Positions 16,843 to 25,347 of a stretch of 52,500 bases of DNA are shown here, piece by piece. The notes under the pieces were generated by a model, which worked only from the letters and a program-made list of their open reading frames with translations, had not been told where the DNA came from and did not search any database. Source of the DNA: Nitrobacter vulgaris (GTDB lineage: Bacteria; Pseudomonadota; Alphaproteobacteria; Rhizobiales; Xanthobacteraceae); the NCBI RefSeq assembly GCF_002028545.1, contig NZ_MWPQ01000010.1:1-52500 (forward strand), read 5' to 3'. A program made the translations under genes and the position numbers. Within the stretch, counting starts at the first letter, position 1. Each line of letters starts with the position of its first letter.

Positions 16843-18006
16843 TTAGCAGAGTTTAGGCTTGCGGCTCGGGACGGCTGTCTTCTTGAGAACTTGACGCAGC
16901 GCATCAAGACGGTCTGTCTGACAAGGCAGCGTCGGCATCAGCCAGCCGCCTTCATCGTTCTCGTTCCAGGCATAGATCAGCACGACGGGGGCCTGCTCAC
17001 TCAATGGTAGAGCGGTGACCCAACCGAGAGCGCGTTCCAGATGATCGGCGAGCTCTTTCTTCGTCGGCGCTGTGAAGAAGTTCTCTATGCCTTCTCCTGG
17101 TTTCTGTTTTTTTTCCCATGGGACAGGATGTTCAATGCGAGGGCGGCGATCCCATCCCGTCATCACGGTCGGCACCACAGGCAGGTGACCATTACTGAGT
17201 TCGTTCCAGCCTCGCTCAGCAACTCGCGTAAGCTCGGCAAAAGATCCTCGGCCATTCCCTATCGTGAGCGCGTATGATCCGGTCGCATCCCCGCCGATAT
17301 GTTTAGCTTCCCGCATCAAGAAATTCTGATCTCCGGCCAGCACGATGTAGGGATTAGCCAACCCCGCCTCGGTTGCGCTACTTCTAAACTTTTCGATTTG
17401 CTCTTTCAGACCCGCGACTCCTTTCCAGTTTCGTTCTATGGAGGCCGGCGCGATGAAACCCAGAAAATATAAAGGTCGGTCACCCGAGACTCGCAGGTAA
17501 TTCCTGTCCGCCATGAGACCGATATGCTCTTGAGGCAAGGTTGTCGGCTTGTTGCGTGACCCCCACCGGTCAAGTTCGGTAAATAGACAATATCTGAGGC
17601 TATCACTCGCCGCGCTGGCTCTGAACTGATAGAGCGCCTTCGACATCGGATGGTTTGATCCGTAGGCAACGAAGGCCCAGTAATCGAGGCCGGCGAAGAC
17701 GGCTTGACTTATCTCCTTGTCCATTTCCTCTGGCGTGATGGGAGGGAAAGAAAAAGGCTTCGGATCGTGGGCGGAGCTTTTGGCGAAAAATGGCGCTCGC
17801 CAACGATATTTCTCGGGCGATAGCGAGTTCTCGACTGCTTCAGTCGGCGCCGAACCCGGCGAATACCAGGCATCCCAGCGGATTGCTCCCACCAAAGGTC
17901 GGGGTTTCATCGCCGTTGCGGCGAAACTCTTGCGCCGGAAGATCGGCGTGATAGGCGGAACCAGGCTTGCCGCCAGCGAAGCGACAATCGTGCGTCGGGT
18001 CAACAT
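16843..18006 (-). CDS. Tat-exported GH99-like glycan protein
   Basis: The N-terminus LTRRTIVASLAASLVPPITP carries a twin-arginine signal followed by a hydrophobic stretch and a likely AxA-type cleavage (SFAATA, about residue 30). The mature part looks like a TIM-barrel relative of the WbsX/GH99-like group: WDAWYSPGS near the start, FAGLDYWAFVAYGSN, YFLGF, and at the end VLIYAWNENDEGGWLMP, which corresponds to the NSWNEWAEGAHLEP motif of the cytoplasmic WbsX-type protein encoded at 13535-15739. Length is 387 residues. A periplasmic glycan hydrolase or endo-acting editing enzyme is the natural guess, made from fold and export signal only. It is transcribed divergently from the GT92-like gene. 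Confidence 0.75.
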   Translation of the reverse strand: MLTRRTIVASLAASLVPPITPIFRRKSFAATAMKPRPLVGAIRWDAWYSPGSAPTEAVENSLSPEKYRWRAPFFAKSSAHDPKPFSFPPITPEEMDKEISQAVFAGLDYWAFVAYGSNHPMSKALYQFRASAASDSLRYCLFTELDRWGSRNKPTTLPQEHIGLMADRNYLRVSGDRPLYFLGFIAPASIERNWKGVAGLKEQIEKFRSSATEAGLANPYIVLAGDQNFLMREAKHIGGDATGSYALTIGNGRGSFAELTRVAERGWNELSNGHLPVVPTVMTGWDRRPRIEHPVPWEKKQKPGEGIENFFTAPTKKELADHLERALGWVTALPLSEQAPVVLIYAWNENDEGGWLMPTLPCQTDRLDALRQVLKKTAVPSRKPKLC

Positions 18007-18264
18007 GCGCGAACGCCTTCCGTCTGTAGTGAGTGTCAGGCTCGTTCATTCAACCATAACACTGCACAGCGGTATTCGTTAACTGATCTGTTGATTTTCC
18101 TCGAAAAGACCTTACAAAAATCTAGAATAGGCTTCACACGTGAATTGAACACTGCTCTGATCTGTTAAGATCATGCCGCAATCCGGCAAATCAAAGTCGG
18201 CTTCGCCGGAATTGGGAGCCGGTGTCAGGGTTTTTGAACAAGCCTGGAGCGCGACAGGGTGGGA

Positions 18265-19509
18265 ATGGAAACTGCGACACTGACAAAATTCGGCTTGGAC
18301 CTGGACGTCGATGCGCTCACGGCCAACGAGATCGAACCAAGATTGAAAGAGTTCTTTTCCGGCCGGATTGCCAATCCGAATCCGGAAGAACTGATGCAGT
18401 CGGTCAAGGAGCTGGAAGAGCAGTTTAGCGGGTACAGCGAGTATCAGTTCGCGAGAGCTGCGGTGCTGATGCAGGCGTGCGATTTTGCGCGAGCACGAGA
18501 GATTCTGACGCGTCTCGCGAGAGAACTGCCGTCCGATTCCCGTATCCTGCATCGACTTGCCGTAACCCATTTGAACATGGGTTCGGCCCAAGCGGCGCAA
18601 GATACCTATCTTGCCGCCTTGGCGGCTGCTCCCTCGAGCGAGAATCTCCGCCGGGAATTCGCTGGCCTTCTCCGAGTCATGGAGGCCAAGAAGCTGTATG
18701 CCGGCGTGAGCCGCAAGAAGCACAGATTATCTGTTGTTTGTGCGATCAAGAACGAAGCGGACGATCTGCTTGAGTGGCTGCATCTCCACAAGCTGGTCGG
18801 TGTTGATCATTTCTATTTGTACGACAACGAAAGTACCGACGAAACGCGAGCGATAATTGAATCCTTTCCTTGGCCGGACATGATCACCTACCACCATGTG
18901 AAAGGTGAGTTTGGACAAATACGCGCCTTTCATCACGCAATCGACAGCTATCGGAATAGCTCCGAATGGTGCGCGTTTATCGATGCCGACGAGTTTCTTT
19001 ATCCCGTCGAGGGTAACAGCATCAGGGATGTTCTGGACGATATTCCCTCGGCGCCGGCTGTCGCGGTTCAATGGCTGAATTTCGGTTCCAATGGTCACGA
19101 GGCAAAACCACAAGGCCTCTGCATCGAGTCGTTTACGCGACGGGCTCCTGATGATTTTCCGGATCATTATGTGATGAAGTCGATCGTGCGCCCCGATGCG
19201 ATCGTGGCCTATCTTCACCCCCATCAGTCGCTGGTATTGGGATGTTACGTCCAGGAGGACGGCGCCCCCGTTTTCCCGATCGGCGGCCGGTGCTCGGTTC
19301 CGAAGCGCAAGAAGCTGGCCATCAATCACTACTATACGAAATCTCGACAGCAGCTTTTGAAGAAGCGGGAGCGGGGGAGGCCTTTGGCGGAAGGTGACCC
19401 CGAGCGCATACGGGCGATGGAGTTCTTCACGCTCCGCGACCGCAATGACGTCGAGGATCTGACGATCCTGAAATTCCTGCCTGAGCTCAAGAAACTGGCT
19501 CATCGCTGA
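18265..19509 (+). CDS. GT92/GT2-like glycosyltransferase with N-terminal helical repeats
   Basis: Residues 40-140 are tetratricopeptide-like helices (ARAAVLMQACDFARAREILTRLARELP and a second unit). From about residue 157 comes a Glyco_tranf_2_4/GT92-type domain: VVCAIKNEADDLLEWLHLHKLVGVDHFYLYDNESTDET, then WCAFIDADEFLYP with the DxD metal site (about 240), and later HP and NHYYTKS motifs. Length is 414 residues from ATG 18265; a GTG at 18259 is possible. There are no membrane segments. It probably acts in the cytoplasm on the glycan of this cluster. The TPR part may hold it to a complex. Confidence 0.85.
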   Translation: METATLTKFGLDLDVDALTANEIEPRLKEFFSGRIANPNPEELMQSVKELEEQFSGYSEYQFARAAVLMQACDFARAREILTRLARELPSDSRILHRLAVTHLNMGSAQAAQDTYLAALAAAPSSENLRREFAGLLRVMEAKKLYAGVSRKKHRLSVVCAIKNEADDLLEWLHLHKLVGVDHFYLYDNESTDETRAIIESFPWPDMITYHHVKGEFGQIRAFHHAIDSYRNSSEWCAFIDADEFLYPVEGNSIRDVLDDIPSAPAVAVQWLNFGSNGHEAKPQGLCIESFTRRAPDDFPDHYVMKSIVRPDAIVAYLHPHQSLVLGCYVQEDGAPVFPIGGRCSVPKRKKLAINHYYTKSRQQLLKKRERGRPLAEGDPERIRAMEFFTLRDRNDVEDLTILKFLPELKKLAHR

Positions 19510-19603
19510 AAGTTACGATGCAGATGTAACGCACAGTACGCGCTGTATGCGAATTCAGTTCTGGTCCGAATTCGCCGGTTGCGGCGCGGGCACCGAGGCT
19601 GTT

Positions 19604-19696
19604 TAGCTATAGCGTTTTCGAGCGGAGTGAATTCCGGTTCGCGTGAAGAAAACGCGTCAACGAAAAGCTATTGATTCCATCAGAGCCGGAATAGCT
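19604..19696 (+). repeat. Dispersed repeat, copy 2
   Basis: This copy is longer than copy 1. It starts TAGCTATAGCG, carries the shared core CGGTTCGCGTGAAGAAAACG and ends near GGAATAGCT, so the outer parts are inverted (AGCTAT/ATAGCT) and could form a hairpin. It lies between convergent genes and may contribute to transcription ending. Confidence 0.75.
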
Positions 19697-19697
19697 G

Positions 19698-20348
19698 TTA
19701 GGCCGGCTCGGCATGAAATGATTGGAGGAGGGCCTCTGCAATTCTTTTTTCCGGAAGAGGGCGGAAGAACGAGATATCGCCGGCAGTTGCAATCTCGCGT
19801 GCGATCTCCCTGACGCAATGATACTTTGGACGTGAAGTGAAATCGTGAATGCCGATAATCGCATTCGGACTACAGTGCAATACGATCTGCGCGAAGCACG
19901 CGACCCTGAAACGACCGTCGACGAAATAGAGATCCGCAGCCGCGCTATGCGGCATTTTCCAGATGGCCGAGTGATAGTCCGGCCAGCGCGATTTCGTGGA
20001 GGCGTCAGTCGGAAATCCCCATTCGCCAGTCGGACCGATATCGACAAAAATCAGCTCTGGCTTTGTTTGACTCGAGGCGCATGCGGTCTTGACCTGATCG
20101 AGCCATTCCCGGGAAGAATCAACAGAAAGTATCGAACTCTGAACATGCCTTGATGCGACGGCAGTGCTTCCGCCGGTTCCAAATTCCACGTAGATGCGGC
20201 TGTTTCTGACAAACGACAGAAACAAAGCCGCCTCATCTGAAGACATCCTCGGCAACAACTGTTGCTTCGTGTCGGTTGCGGCCATGCAGGGGGTCAGCAA
20301 GGTGTCGCTCCCCGAAATGTTCGTCTTATTGGCGACCAATGCTTTCAT
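19698..20348 (-). CDS. Methyltransferase-like protein in the ugd operon
   Basis: This 216-residue protein has a Rossmann-type methyltransferase beginning (RIYVEFGTGGSTAVASR, motif I), SILSVDSSREWLDQV (motif II acidic residue), a long insert with WGFPTD, and DLYFVDGRFRVACF (motif IV/V). It lacks a textbook GxGxG, so SAM binding is likely but not proven. The start at 20348 overlaps the end of ugd by 23 bases; a later ATG at 20285 is possible. The gene shares the minus-strand operon with rfbA, rfbB and ugd, and may modify the polysaccharide or a nucleotide sugar. Confidence 0.7.
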   Translation of the reverse strand: MKALVANKTNISGSDTLLTPCMAATDTKQQLLPRMSSDEAALFLSFVRNSRIYVEFGTGGSTAVASRHVQSSILSVDSSREWLDQVKTACASSQTKPELIFVDIGPTGEWGFPTDASTKSRWPDYHSAIWKMPHSAAADLYFVDGRFRVACFAQIVLHCSPNAIIGIHDFTSRPKYHCVREIAREIATAGDISFFRPLPEKRIAEALLQSFHAEPA

Positions 20349-21627
20349 ACTTGAATCCTGCCGATCGTACGTCTTCCGGCCTGTAGATGTTTCGCAAATC
20401 CACGATAATCGGCGTGGCCATGTCGGTTCTGATCCGTTCGAGGTCCAGCGCGCGGAACTGCCGCCACTCGGTCACGATCACCAGCGCGTCGGCGCCGCGG
20501 GCGCAGGCGTAGGGGTCGTCGCAGTATTCGATATCGGAGAGCTCTTTCTTCGCCTGCTCCATGCCGACGGGATCGTGCGCTCTTACCTTGGCGCCGAAAT
20601 CGAGCAGACCGGCAATCAGTGCGATCGACGGCGCTTCACGCATGTCATCGGTGTCGGGTTTGAAGGTCAGGCCCAGTACGGCGATCGTCTTTCCGCGAAT
20701 ATCATGGTCGAGCGCGCCGGCTACCTTTCGCGACATCGTACGTTTGCGGATCTCGTTCACGGTCAGGGTGGCCTCGACGACGCGAAGCTGCACGCCAAAA
20801 TCGAGCGCGGTTTTCGATAACGCGCGAGTGTCCTTCGGAAAGCACGAGCCGCCATAGCCCGGTCCAGCATGAAGAAACTTGGCGCCGATGCGATTGTCGA
20901 GCCCGATGCCCCGCGCAACGTCCTGCACGTTGGCTCCGACGCGTTCCGCAAGATCCGCAATCTCGTTGATGAAGGTGATCTTGGTCGCGAGAAAGGCGTT
21001 GGCGGCGTACTTGATCAATTCAGCGGTCCGTCGGCTGGTATAGAGGATGGGCGCCTGGTTGAGATAAAGCGGGCGGTAGATCCGGCCCATCACTTTCCTG
21101 GCGCGCTCGTCCTCGGTTCCGACCACGATGCGATCCGGATGCTGGAAGTCACGGATTGCCGCGCCCTCCCGCAGGAACTCCGGGTTCGCAACGACGGCGA
21201 AGTCGGCCGCTGGATTTGTCTCCTGAATGATCCGCTCGACCTCGTCGCCTGTTCCGACAGGCACCGTCGATTTCGTGACGATAAGCGTGAAACCCTCCAG
21301 AAGACCAGCTATTTCGCGAGCAGCGGCATGCACGTAGCTCAAGTCTGCATGCCCATCTCCGCGTCGTGACGGCGTTCCGACCGCGATAAATACGGCATCG
21401 GCGTTGCTTATATCGGAGAGATCGACCCCGAATCTCAGCCGGCCCGAATTGATGCCGGACTCGACGAGTTTGTCGAGATCGGGTTCAAAAATCGGAATCC
21501 TGTACTGGTTCAGTGCTGCGATCTTGTTGGAATCCTTGTCGACGCAGGTCACGTCATGACCGAAATCTGCGAAGCAGGCTGCCGATACCAGGCCCACATA
21601 GCCGGCGCCGATCATCACGATGCGCAT
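20326..21627 (-). CDS. ugd: UDP-glucose 6-dehydrogenase
   Basis: This enzyme oxidises UDP-glucose to UDP-glucuronate in two NAD-dependent steps. Visible features are the N-terminal NAD motif GAGYVG (7-12), TKSTVPVGTGDEV (about 118-130), NPEFLREGAAI (148-157), the helical dimer domain with Lys in AELIKYAANAFLATK, and the catalytic Cys262 in GPGYGGSCFPKDT. Length is 433 residues, as expected. It is downstream of rfbB in the minus-strand sugar operon. The cluster can therefore supply glucuronate (or derivatives) besides rhamnose. GDP-mannose dehydrogenase is a relative, but the motifs read as Ugd. Confidence 0.95.
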   Translation of the reverse strand: MRIVMIGAGYVGLVSAACFADFGHDVTCVDKDSNKIAALNQYRIPIFEPDLDKLVESGINSGRLRFGVDLSDISNADAVFIAVGTPSRRGDGHADLSYVHAAAREIAGLLEGFTLIVTKSTVPVGTGDEVERIIQETNPAADFAVVANPEFLREGAAIRDFQHPDRIVVGTEDERARKVMGRIYRPLYLNQAPILYTSRRTAELIKYAANAFLATKITFINEIADLAERVGANVQDVARGIGLDNRIGAKFLHAGPGYGGSCFPKDTRALSKTALDFGVQLRVVEATLTVNEIRKRTMSRKVAGALDHDIRGKTIAVLGLTFKPDTDDMREAPSIALIAGLLDFGAKVRAHDPVGMEQAKKELSDIEYCDDPYACARGADALVIVTEWRQFRALDLERIRTDMATPIIVDLRNIYRPEDVRSAGFKYESIGRQ

Positions 21628-21686
21628 GGTATTATGGACTCCGATTTCTGATCACAGAGCGGGTTTTCGATCGAGCCATCGGCAGG

Positions 21687-22751
21687 CTACTGCCTGAGTC
21701 CCACGCGCTTTGCTGTGTAGCCTCGCTCCAGGATCGCCCGCCACCACGGTTGTTCGTCGACATACCAACGCACCGTCTTCTCAATCCCACTCTCAAAGTT
21801 CTCCTCCGCGAGCCAACCGAGTTCGCGCTCAAGCTTGGATGCGTCGATGGCGTAGCGCCGATCGTGGCCGGGGCGGTCGGCGACGAAAGTGATGAGGTCA
21901 CGATGCCGTGCCGCACCCGGCAGGATCTCGTCGAGCAGGTCACAGATGCTCTCGACGACATGCAGGTTAGTGCGCTCGTTACGCCCGCCGACATTGTAAG
22001 TTTCGCCGACAGCGCCGTGCTCGAGGGTCAGTGAGAGCGCCTTCGCGTGATCATTGACATAGAGCCAGTCTCGAATGTTCTCGCCGTCGCCATAAACAGG
22101 CAGCGGCTCGCCGGCGAGGCCCTTGATGATCATGTGCGGGATCAGCTTTTCAGGAAAGTGATAGGGGCCGTAATTATTCGAGCAATTGGTGACCAGCGTG
22201 GGCAACTCATAGGTTTCGCGCCACGCGCGCACCAGATGGTCGGAAGATGCTTTGCTAGCCGAGTATGGTGAGTTCGGCGCGTAGGCGGTGGCCTCCGTGA
22301 AAAAGCCATCGTCGCCGAGCGAGCCGAATACCTCGTCGGTTGAGACGTGCAGGAAGCGGAATTTCTTTTGCTTATCGGGCGACAGCGAACGCCAATAACG
22401 CAAGGTTTCCTGCAGCAGAGTGAATGTACCGACGATGTTGGTCTGGATGAACTCAGTTGGGCCGTCGATTGAGCGGTCTACATGACTCTCGGCGGCGAGG
22501 TTCATTACGGCGTCTGGTCGATATTTCTCGAAAAGATGACGCAGCCCGAGGCCGTCGCAGATGCATTGCTTCTCGAAGGCATAATTCAGGTTCTCGTTCG
22601 TACCAGGCAGTGAGTCGAGGTTCGCTGCGTAGGTGCATTTATCGATGTTGACCACGCGAGCGTGCGTATTGTGCAGGAGGTGACGAACTACCGCCGAACC
22701 GATGAACCCCGCGCCGCCTGTGACAAAAATGGTCGAAGCCTTAAAGCGCAT
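21687..22751 (-). CDS. rfbB: dTDP-glucose 4,6-dehydratase
   Basis: This is the second step of dTDP-L-rhamnose synthesis. It is a short-chain dehydrogenase fold with TGGAGFIGS (11-19), HVSTDEVFG (about 135-143) carrying the catalytic Asp/Glu pair, and the YxxxK couple Tyr163/Lys167 in [28 protein letters not shown] and [13 protein letters not shown] follow, as in RmlB. I place the start at ATG 22751 because GGAGG lies nine bases upstream and the protein then begins [13 protein letters not shown]; an upstream frame start at 22778 would overlap rfbA. Length is 354 residues. It lies 20 bases downstream of rfbA. Confidence 0.95.
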   Translation of the reverse strand: MRFKASTIFVTGGAGFIGSAVVRHLLHNTHARVVNIDKCTYAANLDSLPGTNENLNYAFEKQCICDGLGLRHLFEKYRPDAVMNLAAESHVDRSIDGPTEFIQTNIVGTFTLLQETLRYWRSLSPDKQKKFRFLHVSTDEVFGSLGDDGFFTEATAYAPNSPYSASKASSDHLVRAWRETYELPTLVTNCSNNYGPYHFPEKLIPHMIIKGLAGEPLPVYGDGENIRDWLYVNDHAKALSLTLEHGAVGETYNVGGRNERTNLHVVESICDLLDEILPGAARHRDLITFVADRPGHDRRYAIDASKLERELGWLAEENFESGIEKTVRWYVDEQPWWRAILERGYTAKRVGLRQ

Positions 22752-22771
22752 AATCGATCGCCTCCGCGAAA

Positions 22772-23647
22772 TTAACACTGGTATGAAATGGCAACGGATC
22801 TCAGATATTCGCCGTAGCTGCTTTTCCCGTTCTTCTCGGCAGCCTTCTCAAATGCCGGAAGCGAGATGTAGCCTTGCCGCAGCGCGATTTCCTCGGGGCA
22901 AGCGATGCGTAAGCCCTGTCGCTGCTCCAGGATCTGGACAAAGTGGCTGGCCTCGACCAGCGAGGAATGGGTTCCGGTGTCGAGCCAGGCGAAGCCGCGC
23001 CCGAGAACCTCGACGTACAGATCGCCGCGCTCAAGATAGGCGTTGTTGACGTCCGTGATCTCGATCTCGCCGCGCGCAGACGGCTTGATTCCAGCTGCAA
23101 TTTCGACAACGTCGTTGTCATAAAAATACAGCCCGGTCACGGCCACGTTGGATTTCGGCTGCTTCGGCTTCTCTTCGATCGAGCGCGCTCGTCCGGTATC
23201 GTCGAGCTCAACGACCCCGTATTGTTCAGGGGTGTTCACGACATAGCCGAACACAGTGGCGCCCTTGTTGCGGGAGGACGCGGCCGACAGCAGTTGGGGC
23301 AACCCATGGCCGTAGAAAATGTTGTCGCCCAATACGAGCGCGACGGAGTCGGAGCCGATAAAATCGCGGCCGACGATGAAGGCGTCCGCCAGCCCGCGCG
23401 GAGTTTCCTGCGTCGCATAGGCAAAGCGCATGCCGATTTCGCTGCCGTCGCCGAGTAGCCGATGAAACAACGGCCCGTCCTGCGGTGTCGAAATGATCAG
23501 AATCTCGCGAATGCCGCCCAGCATCAGCGTGGACAGCGGATAGTAGATCATTGGCTTGTCAAAGACGGGCAGGAGCTGCTTGGAAACGACCGTCGTCACT
23601 GGGTAGAGGCGGGAACCCGTCCCCCCGGCAAGAATGATGCCTTTCAT
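22772..23647 (-). CDS. rfbA: Glucose-1-phosphate thymidylyltransferase
   Basis: This is the first step of dTDP-L-rhamnose synthesis (dTTP + glucose-1-phosphate). The N-terminus [18 protein letters not shown] is the nucleotide-binding loop of the family. It is followed by [33 protein letters not shown], and [25 protein letters not shown] with the catalytic Lys and Asp residues. Length is 291 residues. The start at 23647 has GAGG four bases away; an ATG at 23657-23659 is an alternative that adds four residues. It is the first gene of the minus-strand operon rfbA-rfbB-ugd-methyltransferase and is divergent from rfbC. Confidence 0.96.
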   Translation of the reverse strand: MKGIILAGGTGSRLYPVTTVVSKQLLPVFDKPMIYYPLSTLMLGGIREILIISTPQDGPLFHRLLGDGSEIGMRFAYATQETPRGLADAFIVGRDFIGSDSVALVLGDNIFYGHGLPQLLSAASSRNKGATVFGYVVNTPEQYGVVELDDTGRARSIEEKPKQPKSNVAVTGLYFYDNDVVEIAAGIKPSARGEIEITDVNNAYLERGDLYVEVLGRGFAWLDTGTHSSLVEASHFVQILEQRQGLRIACPEEIALRQGYISLPAFEKAAEKNGKSSYGEYLRSVAISYQC

Positions 23648-23673
23648 GGCCCCTCTCATTTAATCGCTGATAA

Positions 23674-23692
23674 CATAACATATAGTGTTAAG
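23674..23692. promoter_or_regulatory. Shared operator in the rfbA/rfbC divergent promoter region
   Basis: CATAACATATAGTGTTAAG is an imperfect inverted repeat (arms CATAACA and TGTTAAG). Read on the minus strand, CTATATGTTATG differs by one base from TTATATGTTATG in the RTX operator. On the minus strand it overlaps a plausible -10 (TATGTT), 16 bases after TTGCAC, for rfbA. The rfbC start is about 60 bases away on the other side. Confidence 0.5.
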
Positions 23693-23752
23693 CGTGCAAG
23701 TTTGTTATCAATGCGGAGGTATCATACGTTAACAAATATAAAGTGACGCGAA

Positions 23753-24307
23753 ATGAATGTTATTCGGACCGAAGTTCCCGACGCAGTGGTCATCGAGCCC
23801 AGGCTGTTCGGAGACCAGCGCGGCTTTTTTCTCGAGACGTATCAATTTCCCCGTTACTCCGAGCACGGAGTCACTTGTCCGTTCGTCCAGGACAATCTGT
23901 CCCGCTCTGCTCGGGGCGTGCTGCGCGGGTTGCATCTGCAAAACCCTTTTCCGCAAGGGAAGCTGGTGACGGTGCTCCGCGGCAAGGTCCTGGATGTCGC
24001 CGTCGACGTCCGCGTTGGCAGTCCGAATTTCGGCCGCCACGTGGCCGTTGAGCTGAGCGAAGAAAACAGGCGGCAGCTCTGGGTTCCCCGCGGTTTCGCG
24101 CACGGCTTTGTCGTTCTCTCCGAGACCGCCGACTTCTTCTATAAATGCGACGATCTCTACAGTCCGAAGGACGAGGTCTCGATCCGCTGGAACGATCCTG
24201 CAATCGGCATCGACTGGGGCGTGGAAACGCCGTCCTTGTCAGCCAAGGATGCGGATGCGCCGCTGCTCGCGGAGATCAAGAACCTTCCTCGCTATGGGCA
24301 AGTCTGA
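23753..24307 (+). CDS. rfbC: dTDP-4-dehydrorhamnose 3,5-epimerase
   Basis: This is the third step of dTDP-L-rhamnose synthesis. The cupin fold is clear: PRLFGDQRGFFLETY, FVQDNLSRSARGVLRGLHLQ with the catalytic His61, LRGKVLDVAVDVRVGSPNFG, LWVPRGFAHGFVVLSETADFFYKC with the acid Tyr130, and ISIRWNDP-like DEVSIRWNDPAIGIDW near the end. Length is 184 residues. No strong ribosome site is seen directly before the ATG. Its stop codon overlaps the rfbD start (TGATG). Confidence 0.95.
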   Translation: MNVIRTEVPDAVVIEPRLFGDQRGFFLETYQFPRYSEHGVTCPFVQDNLSRSARGVLRGLHLQNPFPQGKLVTVLRGKVLDVAVDVRVGSPNFGRHVAVELSEENRRQLWVPRGFAHGFVVLSETADFFYKCDDLYSPKDEVSIRWNDPAIGIDWGVETPSLSAKDADAPLLAEIKNLPRYGQV

Positions 24308-25233
24308 TGCGGATATTATTGACGGGGACCAGCGGTCAGGTCGGCGGGGCGCTTCGGCCGTTGCTGGACAAAGGTGGTACGGTCATTGCGCCGTCGCGCA
24401 GCGCGTTCGACCTTTCGAAGCCCGAAACGCTTGCCGGGGCGCTCGACGGATTCAAGCCTGATCTCATTGTCAATCCCGCAGCCTATACCGCGGTGGATCG
24501 CGCAGAGGACGAGCGTGAACTCGCTTTCCTTATCAACGCCAAAGCGCCCGCGGCGATCGCGGAATGGTCGGCAAGGCATCGTGTGCCGTTGATCCATTTC
24601 TCGACCGACTATGTTTTCGATGGCTCGGGCAACAAGCCGTGGCGCGAGGACAGTCCCGCCGGCCCGCTCTCGGTCTATGGTGGGAGTAAACTCGCCGGCG
24701 ATCTCGCCATCCAGGCAGCCGGTGGGCCACATCTGATTGCACGCACCTCCTGGGTCTACGCAGCGACCGGCGCCAATTTTCTGCGGACCATCGCGCGGCT
24801 GGCTGGTGAACGCGAGGAATTGCGCATTGTCGCCGATCAGACCGGCGCTCCGACCACGGCAAGCGCGATCGCTAGTGTCATTTCTAACATCGTGCTCTCG
24901 AATGCATCGAACGTGAGCGGGTTGTTCGCGCGCCACGGCGGTGTGGTCAATCTCACCTGTGCCGGCGAAACGAGTTGGCACGGCTTTGCTACTGCCATCG
25001 TCGATGGATTGAAGTCTCGCGGTGTGAAGCTTTTGGTGGAAAGGATCACCCCGATAGCCACGGCCGATTTCCCGACCAAAGCCAAGCGACCTGGTAATTC
25101 CAGGCTCGACCTGTCGCAATTGCGAGATCGTTTCGGGTTGGCCCTGCCAACTTGGCAGGAAGCGCTATCGGCGGAACTCGACAGCCTTGTGACACGTCAA
25201 GGCGAGCAGGCGGTCTTGGCAATGAGAGCATGA
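24307..25233 (+). CDS. rfbD: dTDP-4-dehydrorhamnose reductase
   Basis: This is the last step, NAD(P)H reduction to dTDP-L-rhamnose. It has the N-terminal Rossmann motif GTSGQVGG (7-14), VNPAAYTAVDRAEDE, FSTDYVFDGSGNKPW, the active-site pair in VYGGSKLAGD (YxxxK), and RTSWVYAATGANFLRTI, all characteristic of RmlD. The true start is the ATG at 24307, overlapping the rfbC stop, giving 308 residues; longer upstream frames lack family sequence. The stop codon TGA (25231-25233) falls within the left arm of a dispersed inverted repeat. Confidence 0.95.
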   Translation: MRILLTGTSGQVGGALRPLLDKGGTVIAPSRSAFDLSKPETLAGALDGFKPDLIVNPAAYTAVDRAEDERELAFLINAKAPAAIAEWSARHRVPLIHFSTDYVFDGSGNKPWREDSPAGPLSVYGGSKLAGDLAIQAAGGPHLIARTSWVYAATGANFLRTIARLAGEREELRIVADQTGAPTTASAIASVISNIVLSNASNVSGLFARHGGVVNLTCAGETSWHGFATAIVDGLKSRGVKLLVERITPIATADFPTKAKRPGNSRLDLSQLRDRFGLALPTWQEALSAELDSLVTRQGEQAVLAMRA

Positions 25234-25291
25234 TCCCGGCCTCAGCGCCGCGCCCAAAAAGGCGGACCTGGTTTTGGATAAGATCATGCTC
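25226..25291. repeat. Diverged inverted-repeat element at the end of rfbD
   Basis: Arms GAGCATGATC (25226-25235) and GATCATGCTC (25282-25291) are exact reverse complements. Between them GGTTTTGGATAA resembles the middle of the GAGCATGATC-type repeat I recall from Bradyrhizobium-type genomes. The left arm supplies the last codons and stop of rfbD. Confidence 0.7.
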
Positions 25292-25347
25292 GAAAGGATT
25301 AACCCTGGAGTGTATTTCGATTTCTTGAATCAGCTTCCGGCGTTGCG

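Noticed and set aside
18055-18061. CATAACA upstream of the Tat-exported gene as a fourth operator
   Set aside because: Only a 7-base half-site is present with no matching partner arm; a match of this length is expected by chance in a window of this size.
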